A DNA stretch of 64,000 nucleotides from assembly GCF_009905375.1 (NCBI RefSeq), contig NC_133653.1, positions 55,308,665-55,372,664 on the forward strand, written 5' to 3'. The stretch is from Apium graveolens (Eukaryota > Streptophyta > Magnoliopsida > Apiales > Apiaceae). The notes below the pieces were generated by a model, which was given only the letters and a program-made list of their open reading frames with translations, ran no database searches and was not told the DNA's origin. Shown here piece by piece: positions 1 to 10,442 of the stretch. Both the position numbers and the translations under genes were made by a program. Position 1 is the stretch's first letter. Every line of letters starts with the position of its first letter.

Positions 1-560
1 CCGGCATCTTTGAATATCTTCATAATAGCATGGAAATGACAATGTTTCTTTGTTCTTTAAAACCCAGTTGAATAGGCTTCCACATTCCTTTTGCATACAC
101 TCGACGTATGTGATTGTGTTGTCACTGTTAACTGATGTTTGAATTGATTATCCGTCGGGTACATGATCATCCATCGGGTTGCCTTGTTGATCATCCATCG
201 AGTGGCATTGTTGTTTATCCGTCGGATAGCTATCTGGCACTTAACTTCATTTCATTTATGCAGAATTACAAGACATCATCTATGTATAATTAATCAACCT
301 ATTCTGTATATCTAATTAAAGTCAACATGACTTGAGTGCTACTACATAAACTAAACAAGGTGTATGCAGAAATGTGCTATAGACTCATTATTACACAAGC
401 TACTCACTCGATGGATAATTGATCATCATCCGTCGGGACTATATTGAGTCATCCGTCGGGACTATATTCCTTATCCGTCGAGTGCTACATTTTTCACTAA
501 GTAAAATCTACTAAGGAATTTTGTTAATGAAATCATCAAGTTCACAACATATTCACAATA
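1..560 (-). mobile_element. LTR fragment, same family as element C
   Basis: Positions 1-560 align along their whole length, in the same orientation, with 60264-60844, which is the LTR of element C. The right edge (about 560) is where the C LTR meets its polypurine tract. Here the sequence instead passes into copia sequence equivalent to position 57115. The fragment is therefore the U3 end of a minus-oriented LTR inserted into copia-1. The window starts inside it, so solo LTR versus 5' LTR of a longer element cannot be decided. It carries eight copies or near copies of a TCCGTCGGG-type motif between 151 and 482. Confidence 0.8.
151..482. repeat. Dispersed TCCGTCGGG-type motif cluster in LTR
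   Basis: Eight copies of a CpG-containing motif lie at about 151, 171, 195, 218, 407 (inverse orientation), 429, 452 and 474. The fullest form, ATCCGTCGGAT near 217, is a palindrome around one central base. Copies are spaced irregularly at 20-30 bases in two groups, so this is not a simple tandem repeat. The same motif recurs in the element C LTR and in its extra ORF. Confidence 0.85.
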
Positions 561-2039
561 ACCTTACTCTGATACATTCCCCAAATTTTGCTCTGATTCA
601 CTTAATTTTCTTGAGATATCAACTCAGTGATCAGACAAAATTACCATTTGGTTTTGGAGTTGTGTTGAGAATGAGGGAGATAGTGCCAAGAAGCACCACA
701 TAAGGAAGGAAAGGTCAACCCTACAGCTCTGTCTCTCACAAAGAAGTTACTCTATAACCTGAGACATCTGTAAGCCCATCTGTATTCTCTCAAAAGGATA
801 TAGAGCTGAAATAGGCATATAAACGGTTACTAGGTGCATTTCCCCAACAGAATGTTATCTATTGAAAATTCGCTTGTCAGCCAGGGCATCTGTATAAGAA
901 TCACTACTCCTTGATTAAAATGTTTCCAATGCACATGTGAGATTCACACACACAAGGAAGGTATTGACGCAACAATCATTGTCAAACCATATCAAGGTCA
1001 ATGGCAATAGGTTAAAATCATGGATCATGTTCTAATCTTTATCTCTAATTTTGAATAAGAACATATGATCTTGGTTGGTACCTTTGATAAGTCTTCACAG
1101 ACTTCAGAAGAAATTTTTGAGCCCTAATGGCATATCATTGATCACTGGTTATCTTCCCAGAATTTAAATCTGGATATGATTTTGACTTAGTCAATATAAC
1201 AACTTATAAATGAGGACTTAGATATCAACTAACGAGTTTATAAGGTATACTTCTTCATGGAAGTTGAGGGATATCAGGAATTCTGCCATTTAAAAGAATC
1301 CTAATTTCCCCTCTCAGAAGGAACATTTCTGAATCTATTGACTGAGAGTTTCCATCCTTGAAGGTGGAAGGCAACTTTTCTAGGAAAAGGATTTTCTCAT
1401 AGGTACACTTGGATGTTTGGAGCTTTGAGTGAGTGACACACTGTGAGACTGAGTGTCAAACACTTGAGTGTAGAGTGGAGTGAAACACAATGTGAGATCA
1501 CTAAACAGAAATCACACACTTGCACTGTGAGGAATGGTTACCAAATAGTCTCTTCACTTGGTTGGTTGATCCTAAGGTTTTACTCTGAATACATTCTGAA
1601 GGATTACTCAATTAAGGGGGAGAGATTATGAAGAGATTATGGACTGATAGTCTTTCTGTAACTAAGAAGAGGGATTTCTAACTTTATTGTACTAAGGAAG
1701 AGATTCTTCATCTTAGGGGGAGAGATTATTGAGTTTCAGTTACAAGTTCCAAAATGTTTTCTATGTGCGTTATGGGAAGATCTGAAGATTATTGAAGACA
1801 GTATTTGGAAGACGTATCTATCTGTAACTTTACATAAGGGAGAGAAAAATCTGTTTAATGTTGAAGCTGAATGTGTATAAAAGATGCGGTAGATATAAGA
1901 TAGTATTATTTCCATGTCCAAGATTGGAAGTTGTAAGCTGATTGAAGATTTTTGGATAAGATTAGTTGAGTTATCCTCCAAACTATTGCTGCTCCATTAT
2001 TATTTGACCGTCAGGTGTAACCGTCAAATAGGGGGAAAT
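561..2039 (+). mobile_element. Copia-1: non-coding region upstream of 3' LTR
   Basis: This stretch aligns along its length with 57115-58510, the region between the pol end and the 3' LTR of copia element G. No reading frame of useful length or recognisable domain is present. It ends in a polypurine tract directly followed by an LTR start. Pol itself is not seen because the LTR fragment at 1-560 interrupts the element. Purine runs at 1613-1627 and 1714-1727 resemble the terminal polypurine tract. Confidence 0.75.
2027..2039 (+). other. Polypurine tract of copia-1
   Basis: The run AAATAGGGGGAAAT lies immediately 5' of TGTTGAGC, the LTR start. The matching site in element G is 58498-58510. It would prime plus-strand DNA synthesis. 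Confidence 0.75.
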
Positions 2040-2989
2040 TGTTGAGCAAGATTAAAGCTATATGGTTATCTCAATAATAATGGTTTAGATAACTCAACAT
2101 AGGACAAGGACTTTGAAATTATCTATGTTCCACTGGAATCAGTACAAATTGGTTATTGGGTATATGCACAAAAGGTTTTGTTAGCTGCAGTGAAGAAGAC
2201 GTCAACAACGATCTGTATGAAGTTCATTAATATGATCAGGCATCGGAGTAATAATGTTGGGGTCATTCGAAGAAGTTGTCAGAATCAGTATGAAGACCTC
2301 AAGGATTCCTAGTGAAGTTGGTTATATTTGGTAGAAGACTTAACAGTGGTTTGTACGGGTATAATACGAAGGCCTGAGAGCGGAACTAGTCGTCTGTGAA
2401 CCAGACCCATGCACTAGACGTCAGTGATCCGTGAAAGGGAAATGGAGTATTATTTTTAGGAACATTGTTAAGTGGTTTTTGTACTCGAAGAGTCTGGAAA
2501 TATTTTGAGGTACAAATTCCTGGAGATAAGGAAGCCTACAGATACAGAGGAGTACATCCCGAGGATTTACTGGATTTATTTTTAAATCAATGACTGATTT
2601 AATTAAATGAATAAATGAAAATTAATCATTTATTTATTTAATTTAATATCACATTTGATTTTTAAATAAATAAATTAAAAAATGATTTTTATTCATGAAT
2701 AAATTAATCTCAAAAGATTTATTTATTTAATTTAATATCGATATTTAATTTTTAAAAAAAAATTAATGTTTGAATTTTACTTAAATAAATAACTAAATTC
2801 AACTTTAGTTATTTATTTGTTTAAATATCAAATGTTTAAATTCTATGTATGTCCAGTAAAGAACTCGAGCTAAACTTGTACAAATAAAATCAAAACAGTC
2901 AATTAAAAATGCATGCTTTGGTTTGTATAAAAGGAATCATGGAAAACAATTTATATGCAAAAGAAATTAAGATAACAACAAATTGTTGT
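2040..2989 (+). mobile_element. 3' LTR of copia-1 (right end uncertain)
   Basis: The LTR begins TGTTGAGCAAG after the polypurine tract. About 2040-2480 aligns with 58511-58950 of the element G LTR. Beyond that the two LTRs differ: this copy has AT-rich repeats where G has a GGCGCAAGT cluster. A TATA-like TATAAAAG lies at 2926-2933 and may be the LTR promoter. No CA-ending terminus could be placed with confidence, so the right boundary is approximate. Confidence 0.6.
2575..2835. repeat. AT-rich degenerate repeats in copia-1 LTR
   Basis: Three loose repeats of a unit built from ATTTATTTAATTTAATATC followed by a TTTGATTTTTAAA-like stretch lie in U3 upstream of the TATA-like box. Base composition is almost pure A/T, unlike the CpG-rich motifs at the same position in the LTR of element G. 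Confidence 0.6.
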
Positions 2990-3332
2990 TGCTGTGGTAA
3001 ACCCAGAGAAGCCACGTGGCAGGACCCAATAAGCTATTGAAATTCAAAGCAACATAATAGAGTTAGAATTGTTCACTTGTTGTTGTCGTTGTTTGTTACT
3101 AATACATAGCTGCTCGTGGTAGGGCAGGACGAAGTCTGAATTGCAAAAATAATGAACAACAGGAGAAGGGTAGCTGTTGTTAGTGTAGACACACATGGCG
3201 GGTCCCGCAAGAGACACAAAAGAAATAAATCAGAATTTCTCTCCTCTAGTCATGCAGTCGGCACAGAAAGAAAAATATATGCAAGTCAAAGGCGGCTGCT
3301 TTGTTCCTTTCCCGTGTGGACTTCACGTGTGG
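2990..3332. other. Unassigned segment with G-box palindromes
   Basis: This stretch matches no other part of the window. It may be the R/U5 end of the copia-1 LTR or a captured piece of other DNA. It contains a 10-base palindrome GCCACGTGGC at 3011-3020 and CACGTG at 3324-3329. Both are G-box sequences of the kind bound by plant bZIP and bHLH factors. The only open frame (3152-3373) shows no recognisable domain and runs into the neighbouring LTR, so I do not call it a gene. Confidence 0.4.
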
Positions 3333-4903
3333 CGATAAATACTTTTCATTTTGAAAATAGCTTTACTAACTAAATTAATCTTTTAAAAATTTTAGGACTC
3401 AAAATTAATTCATCACAGTCCACCGTCGGCTCGCCGAGACTCATCGCCGACGGCGGCAAAAACTCGCGGGTGCCCGTATACAACAGGTTTCCATCGCAAA
3501 TTCCACCAATTTAATTAGCAATTTCCCCGCTCAAACTAAATTTTTATTTCATAAATTTTAATCAAAATAAATTTTACTGCAAAGGAAAAAAAATCAAAAT
3601 TCCAGTTAAACATATATCCGCAACAATTTGGGGAAATAATTGGAATAAGAACAGTTAACATAGGAAGCACAACACCGGCAAAAGTCACCGGAAAATACGT
3701 GAATGGCCAGAAAATTCAAGGCACAGCAGCTTCATCACTCACACAACCCGCACACACTTCTGGGACACACACACGCACACTGTAACACATATAGATACGC
3801 ATATACATATATATATACATAAAAGCAATCAGAATCAGGGAGATTACCGGTAACCAAGCAGTGACTAGGGAAGAAACCCAGGAACAGAGGGGAACGAAGA
3901 GAATTGAGAAGAAGAGGGATTAGAGAGAGAGAGGGAGTCGAGTGAACCAGGGGGAGAAGAAACTCGGCCATGAACAAAACAGGGGGGGTTTGGTGCATGT
4001 GCATGTATTTTATCTATCTATTTATTATTATTTTTATTATCTTTTTTTTAACCAATCACAGCCTGCCACCTATCTCCTGCATAGCCTAACGCTCGACACG
4101 TGTTCTGTTTCCCCTATCTGATAGCCCCGATCTGACCCACTTTTGGAATTTATCGAACCATGTTGCACATGAAATAAACTTGTAAGATTAGCTGAATAAT
4201 CTTAAAATTTTCCAAAAATCCCGAAGCTAATAAAATAAAATTTTCATAATTTTTAAAGCATTTTTGAAACGCAACTCATAACCGCATTTTGCAATTAACG
4301 AACCGGGCTGCACTTAAAACAAATTCAGAAAATCACGAAAATAGTCTTAAAATGTTACAAATATCCCGAAGTTTATAAAAACATAAATTTTGAAATTTTA
4401 AAACAATTTTTGAAATGCAATTTATACCCGCTTTTCGTAATTAAACGAATCGACGCGCAGGTGAAATTAATCCCAAAATTTTCCAAAATAATTTTAAAAT
4501 TCTCAGAATAATACGAACTTAGTAAAATATAAGTTTCATAATTTTTGAAGATTTCCATAATTAAATATGGATTTTACCATTAAACATACTCAGAAAATCA
4601 TTTAAAAATAAATAATTAATGAAATATTGATTTCTCAATTTTATAAAGTCCTAAAAATAATTATTGGAATTATAAAATCATAAAAACAATTTTAGAGATA
4701 TTCTAAATATTTATACAAATAAATTTGCATTAAATCCACTTTTGAAATTGAAAATAATTCAATATTACTACAAAATTAATCACGCGGACAACCTTTTACA
4801 CCATAAATCACATATAGCTACTAATCAAACAACACATATTTTATTTATCTAGTAATTTCCATAATCACATATTTAAATAATTTAAAATACACGAGTCGTT
4901 ATA
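3333..4903 (-). mobile_element. Element A 3' LTR, truncated
   Basis: It matches 12290-13830 closely but lacks the 1.85 kb that the other LTR carries at 10443-12289. The cut is at 3333, in the shared word CGATAAATAC. The inner end reads TATAAC in element sense where TG would be expected, so the terminal TG appears mutated. It includes an ACACAC/ATATAT-rich stretch near 3760-3830. Confidence 0.8.
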
Positions 4904-4919
4904 TCCTCCCCCCCTTAAA
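4904..4919 (-). other. Element A polypurine tract
   Basis: On the minus strand this reads as a run of A and seven G followed by GAGGA, next to the LTR start. Its position between integrase remnants and the 3' LTR fixes the element's orientation. Confidence 0.8.
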
Positions 4920-4924
4920 AAGAT

Positions 4925-5690
4925 TCTGTCCTCAGAATCTGGTCTAACTAAACAAGTGAGGATATTTGTCAAGCATATTTGACTCAAATTTTCGAGTAGA
5001 CTTTTCTACTCGAGGATTTCAAACGTATTCACTATAGATATACACTCATTTCCAAGGACTCGCCTTTAACGATCAAAAATTTGGATCAATCACTATATGC
5101 AGAACAAACTTGGACAAGAGCCTATTGGCTCTTAATCAATCACTTAATTTGAATCTGATACTTATCGCCTTAACATTGACACACAGAACACATTATATGT
5201 ACATACTTCTATAACGGTAATATCAACTCATGAACAACTTTATCTATATTTATCAATACCTCGAAGGGTCTACTAAATTTAGGACTTGACTTGTCCTTTC
5301 TACTTAGACTTATCCAATCTCTTTTAAGACAAAACTTTTACTAACACTACTGGTCCTATTTCTATATTCATACTCTTCCTCGATACAAATCTGCCTTCTT
5401 TCTTTGTCTACTCCGAGCTGCTTCAATCAATATCACTACGCCCTTTGGTATACTGAAATAATTTAGAATTTGACAACTTCCTTTCTCCCATTTTATCTCA
5501 ATAAAGTGGGGACTTACACTTATGTCCACATAAGGCTTGGTAAACTAGCATTCTAAAGCTGACATTGATGATAAATGATCATCCCAGTTCTCCTTGAAAT
5601 TCAATCTCTCAACATACCTTATATTTCCTGGATCGCTTCCTCGCTCTGACCCTTTGTTTAAGGATGGTAGGCGGTGCTCATTTTCAACTT
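4925..5690 (-). pseudogene. Element A integrase C-terminal half (remnant)
   Basis: The minus-strand translation, in shifting frames, recalls the end of a gypsy integrase. A TAYHP-type motif with GQSE lies near 5680-5650. A segment like ALCGHKCKSPLYWD follows near 5530, then a VFCVSMLRR-like segment near 5190. The last part (KFESNMLDKYPHLF-like, near 4970) resembles the chromodomain tail of chromoviruses. Numerous stops and frameshifts make it a pseudogene. Confidence 0.7.
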
Positions 5691-5739
5691 AGTTTCCAAA
5701 CATTTAAATATCTCTTATTCGTTTCTATCAATTAAGGCT

Positions 5740-6065
5740 GAAAAGTAATCTCATATATTCACTTATTATTTCTTTTAGATATTTGAACTCATATTCCACT
5801 CTTTCCAAATTATTTACGTCCAATCCTTTCTTTCTGCACAAGACATCTGTTACCACACAGCTTTGTTTAGGTGGTTGATGATGGATTAATCAGAATCTTT
5901 TGTTAACCTCTGTCAAAATTTCATACTTGAAAACTCAACGTATAGCTACTTTCCTTTCAACCTTTAGGGAAAAATCCTTAGGCATTTCACACCGACTTTC
6001 TTATTCTCTGAATAGCTGAAGATGTTATCAATAAATACAATTCGCTTATCTGAGTACTCCTTTTA
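5740..6065 (-). pseudogene. Element A displaced RT palm/thumb and RNase H end
   Basis: On the minus strand, VFIDNIFSYSENK near 6040 matches the RT catalytic YxDD region (FIDDILIYSKNEEE in relatives). It is followed by a thumb-like stretch, and then near 5850 by a VVTDVLCRKKGL-like stretch corresponding to the RNase H end (VVADALSRKERL). These lie between the integrase zinc finger (6066-6300) and the rest of integrase. The same motif is missing from the normal RT location. The order is therefore rearranged, with deletion inside the moved piece. Confidence 0.5.
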
Positions 6066-6300
6066 CAACATGTTCCTTAATTCTTTGACATGTCCAACAC
6101 TTCCTAATCCATTTTGAGATTTCCTTCTTATACTTGGTTATCACTATTTTTCTTTAAAATTTCCGTATATCTTGGCATTTCTTCAATGAATTAAATACTT
6201 GATATTGTGAATTCCCTGTGGGATCTCATTTCTTAATTCCTTTATTTATAACATCCAAAATGCTGGAAGAAAACCTAGGAATATCGTGATCGTTCTTCTG
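6066..6300 (-). pseudogene. Element A integrase zinc-binding domain remnant
   Basis: The minus-strand translation contains KWIRKCWTCQRIKEH near 6100, corresponding to the CxxC half of the HHCC zinc finger. Upstream, near 6260, ILRFSSRIW-like residues are recognisable in degraded form. Stops interrupt every frame. Confidence 0.55.
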
Positions 6301-6449
6301 GGTGCATAATCTTCCTCTTAGTAACTGTTAACATCGTGATCCATTATCTTCCCTTGACCTCTCCTTATCTTTTCTTAACAATTCTGACTAAAAGGTCATA
6401 TTACCCATCCTTGTTTCCTTGGGATTATATATCTGACTTCCAACTCCAA

Positions 6450-7655
6450 CTTTTAAAATTCCATAAATAATTCTTCTGGTACAGTTTCTATGTTCGTTCT
6501 CTCCTTTTTACTTATCACTTGCCTCTACATTTACTTTTCCTCGTGCGTACATACTTCAAACTTTTATGGTCTGTATAGATCTTACGCTTTTCTCCATACA
6601 TATCTTGTTTCCCAATCTTTTAAAACAAATATTATTACTGTTAGTCCCAATTACGAGTAGGATACTTCTGCTCATAAGGTTTTGGTTGTCTAGATGCATA
6701 TACAATAACTTTATTATGCTGCGTCAACACACATCCTATTCCCTTATGAGAAGCATCACTATAAACTACAAAATCTCCTTGATACTTTCAAAGTGATAAA
6801 GCAGGTGCCGTAACCATTCTTTCATTTAACTCCGCAAAACTTTCTTCACCCTTCTCCATTTCATATAAACTTCTTGCTTTTCTTGGTTAGCTTCGTCAAA
6901 GGTATTGCAACTTTCACGAAATCTTGCAAAAATTTTCAATAATAACCGGTCCATGGTAAAACTTCTTACATTTGCTGGTGCTTTTGATCTTTCTTTATTC
7001 ATAGTAACTTTAATTTCTGTTGGATCCCCTTTGGTCTCCTCCTCTCTGACTATTCATGCTTCCTACCATCAAAACTTTAACCTTGTAAACTTTTCATGCA
7101 ACATCTTTCTTCTTCGACTTCCCGGCTATCATTAAATGCATTGCATGGTCCTCCGTTGACTTTAAGTAACACAACTACAGCTTATCCAGATATTCCTTAA
7201 AGATTTTGTCCATCAAATTTAAATATTACTGGTATATTGGTTAATCCAAATGACAATACGAGAATTTTATAACACAGTACTTAGTTCTGAAAATTATCTT
7301 TGATATGTCCATAGATTTAATCTTCAATTGGTGAAATACCAAGTCTTAAATCAATCTTATAAATGTACTTTACTTCTTTCGTTTGATCCAACAAAGCATT
7401 GGTTCGAGGTAACCGATACTTGCTCTTGATAGTAAACTTGTTGAGCTTTCGCTAGTCGACGCATAATCTCATACTTCCATCTTTCTTATTAACAATTAAT
7501 ACCGGTGCACTTTATGGGGTACACTAGGTCTAATCGCTCCTTCTTCTAACATTTCTTGCATATGTTTTGCTAACTTCCTCATTTTTACTGGGGCCATTTT
7601 GTGTAAGGCCTTGGTCACTGGCTTCGTCTCAGGTGCTAAGTCAATCGCGAGCCTT
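6450..7655 (-). pseudogene. Element A reverse transcriptase and RNase H remnant
   Basis: On the minus strand, from 7640 downwards, the RT start (KMAPVKMRKLAKHMQEML, then IRPSVP) is visible. It is followed by APVLIVNKKDGSMRLCVD near 7500 and a SFGLTN segment near 7250. The FIDD catalytic block is missing here. The connection region (PLTKLTKK) follows near 6870. RNase H residues GDFVVYSDASHKGIGCVL lie near 6780 and DHKSLKY near 6550. Frames change repeatedly and stops are common. Confidence 0.75.
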
Positions 7656-8059
7656 ATTTTCCTACCTGGAGGGAATGTGGATACTCTTCCGGAAACATAT
7701 CTTAAAACTCTTTAATTGCTATAAAATTTTCAAGTCCTATGTGCTCCTGACTTTCATTTATAATCGCCATAACGCTTACATCTTGGTCATTGTAACCTTT
7801 TAACTCAAATCATTGCTAACAAGTTCTTTACCTTCCTTCGTCCTTTGAACCTCATCCTATTCCCATTTGACGTCTTCAGAATTATCTTCTATCACGATGG
7901 TCTATCTGGGCATCACGCTCAAATAGTTAATATATTTCTTAGAATAATGTCGAATCCTCTTATCTCAAATGATATCAACTCTTCATAATTTATTGCCAGA
8001 AATCTCAATTCCACCGTTGGTACTTACTTATTTAATAATTACACGTTCCTGATTTGCTA
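7656..8059 (-). other. Element A protease-RT spacer
   Basis: By position this is the linker between protease and RT. I see no motif that survives in any frame. Confidence 0.4.
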
Positions 8060-8240
8060 ATCCTTTAGTCATAATCTTATCAATTTAACAAGGTAACTCA
8101 TCTTATCAACACAACCTTGAGAGATAATTGATCAAGTTGCTCCCACATCTTTCCATACTTTAACATGTAAGGTATCCACAATAATCATTCCCATCATCAC
8201 ATCCGTATTCTGAACAACATATTTCACAGACAAATCGTAA
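8060..8240 (-). pseudogene. Element A aspartic protease remnant
   Basis: The minus-strand frame near 8230-8100 reads VVQNTDVMMGMIIVDTLHV, then VWKDVGAT. This corresponds to the gypsy protease leader and its DSGAT active site. The active-site serine is replaced by valine (DVG), and a stop follows directly, so the enzyme would be dead. Confidence 0.6.
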
Positions 8241-10427
8241 ACTCCCGTTCTTGGAGACGAATTCCTTATTGAAGTAGATTCCCTTGACTCTTAGTGCATC
8301 CCTTGTTAGGACTAGTAATTTGCAATCCTCACCATATGCCCTTGTTTCCCTTCCATGCATGAGAAGTAGATGGAACTTCGTCCGCTTGATTCAGGATACG
8401 TTGATTTTGTTTAAAAAAAACTTTAACAAAGAATGACAATACAAAAAAATAACTAAAAGGATTCACAATTTTAATAAACTTGAAGTTGAAATGAAATAAG
8501 AAGTAAGGATTTGAATATGAATGAGACAACCACATTGGTACTTAAGATGGCCAGTCTTTCGTACCATATGGCATACAACACATGATTAGGTGGCGTCCCA
8601 CCACTCTTCGTCATCCTGACAAAGCGTCTCACCATAACACTGTTTGTCCCAATAAGAGAGCAAAGCTTGAAGGGAACAATTAAATTTGAAGGGAATGCAA
8701 TATCCTTCTTTTTGATATCATCATAAGCAGTTTATTAAGAAAGGAAGTTCATACAGTTTGAGGAATTAAAAAAAAAAGAATATATGCTGTAGTATTGAGG
8801 ACAAGAATGATACCATTAGTCACCATCCACATTCCACATTCCACTTATATTCATCTTTCGAGCTTGTTCGATCATAATGGCGTTCCTACCAGATAACTTT
8901 GAGTTTCCTGATTTTAATTTAAAATAACCACGAATCATTCAACATAACGATCCTTTTATTAATAATATTCTTCTTTTAGAAAAGTTTGGAAATATTCCCA
9001 ATCTTCTTCGATCACGCCCAGGCTCCTTTTAAATCAATGAATTCTTTAAACTTTAATGGTTTTCGCTACTGGATGAACAATTACTCCGCACACGGATTCT
9101 GTTATTAATCTTGTCAAACAATATTTGCACCTTACCGTTAGAAATAATCAACTTCTTCATAATCGCGGGTTACTTTGTTCTTTGAATTAACAATACTAAG
9201 TCTGAAACAAGCATCCTTCCAGGTGATCCGAGTCTTTTAGCAAACAAGAAACTCCAGTAGTAACTTGACAACCAATTTTTAAAACTCATTTATTCAAAAA
9301 GGCTTTTAGGAATTTTGTAGGGAAAAATCTTTTTCAAAAACTTGTTTAAAAATTTTGAAAATCACAAATCTGGCTGTCCTTACTATATGAGTTGGTTGTT
9401 GCCCTTCCTACCTATCACCAGGTACCAACTTAAAGAAACAATCACATAAAGGTCCGTTCACTTCAATCTACCTTTTCTCCTTCATCGTGTCCATTTGACT
9501 TCCTTAATTGACGAAACTTCAATTGTCGTTGCATGTTATCTTGTTCATAGCTTCACATCAAAGCTTCTATAATGGTATTACTCCCGTTATCAACTTTGCA
9601 ATCGTTAAGTGGAACAGACTATCCAATAGTAAACAAGTCGGCTAATGCCATATCACCTTGTTACTATAAATATATCATATCGTCATAACACCATTATCTA
9701 ACTTCAAGAAAATTCCAGATCCATAATCTCCTCTAGCTTTCTCTTTTCAGTACTTATCTAATCCATTCCACAAGCTAGTCATGGGTGGCCTAATTACTAA
9801 TGGCTCCTTTTAACCTGACAACAGCTATCCTCCGGAGCACTTGAATCTTCTTTCTAAACTTCTTCTCACCTTTATTATTATCTCATGCATTAACCATTTA
9901 CTGTAGTTATCGAATCCATCCTCGTGAATATTGTTGCTCCATAAGATAGATTTTAAACTGAGGGTATAGAACAGGATGTAGGGTAAACTAAAGAGATACA
10001 CTTACAGCCGAATGTCCAGTAAAACAAGAATAAACAGATGGAGGTTCTTAAATAGGTAGTCTCGTATCAAGAGGTGGTAGAATAGCGTAGAATAACTTGA
10101 AGAGGTGCAACTGTCATAACAGAAGGTAGTACCATTAATACTGATGGAGAAACAAGGTGCAAATTAAATCTGAGAGAAGATAACGATCCTCGAACGGAAA
10201 GCTCCAAACGATCAGATGATACAGGGAAATCAGGATCTACCATTGCCGTTGTCTGGAAATCACGTCGCAAGTTCAGAATCCCGAATCACAATACGAACCG
10301 TGCCGGAGACCTACTATACAATCGCACTCAACCTCACAACGTCTTATCTTTCTATTTCCTATTCCTAATCCTAACCCTCTACCCAATCCCGACAATCTAG
10401 GCTTATTTCAGTGACTTATAACCTGTA
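8241..10427 (-). pseudogene. Element A gag and 5' leader remnant
   Basis: By position this is gag plus the leader downstream of the primer site. The only motif I can place is a degenerate zinc knuckle near 8340 (CHGRETRAYGEDC in place of CxxCGxxGHxxxxC). No long frame survives. The minus frame at 10067-10270 could be leader or gag start but shows no domain. Confidence 0.45.
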
Positions 10428-10439
10428 GCTCTGATACCA
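10428..10439 (-). other. Element A primer-binding site (tRNA-Met type)
   Basis: GCTCTGATACCA on the plus strand is the reverse complement of TGGTATCAGAGC, which pairs with the 3' end of plant initiator tRNA-Met. Three bases separate it from the LTR end at 10443. Confidence 0.9.
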
Positions 10440-10442
10440 ACC

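Noticed and set aside
3152..3373. Plus-strand 73-codon frame starting MNNRRRVAVVSVDTHGG
   Set aside because: It runs across the junction into element A's LTR and has no recognisable domain or splice context.
3735..4004. Minus-strand 89-codon hydrophobic frame
   Set aside because: It lies within LTR sequence over a microsatellite-rich stretch; the other LTR copy does not keep the frame.
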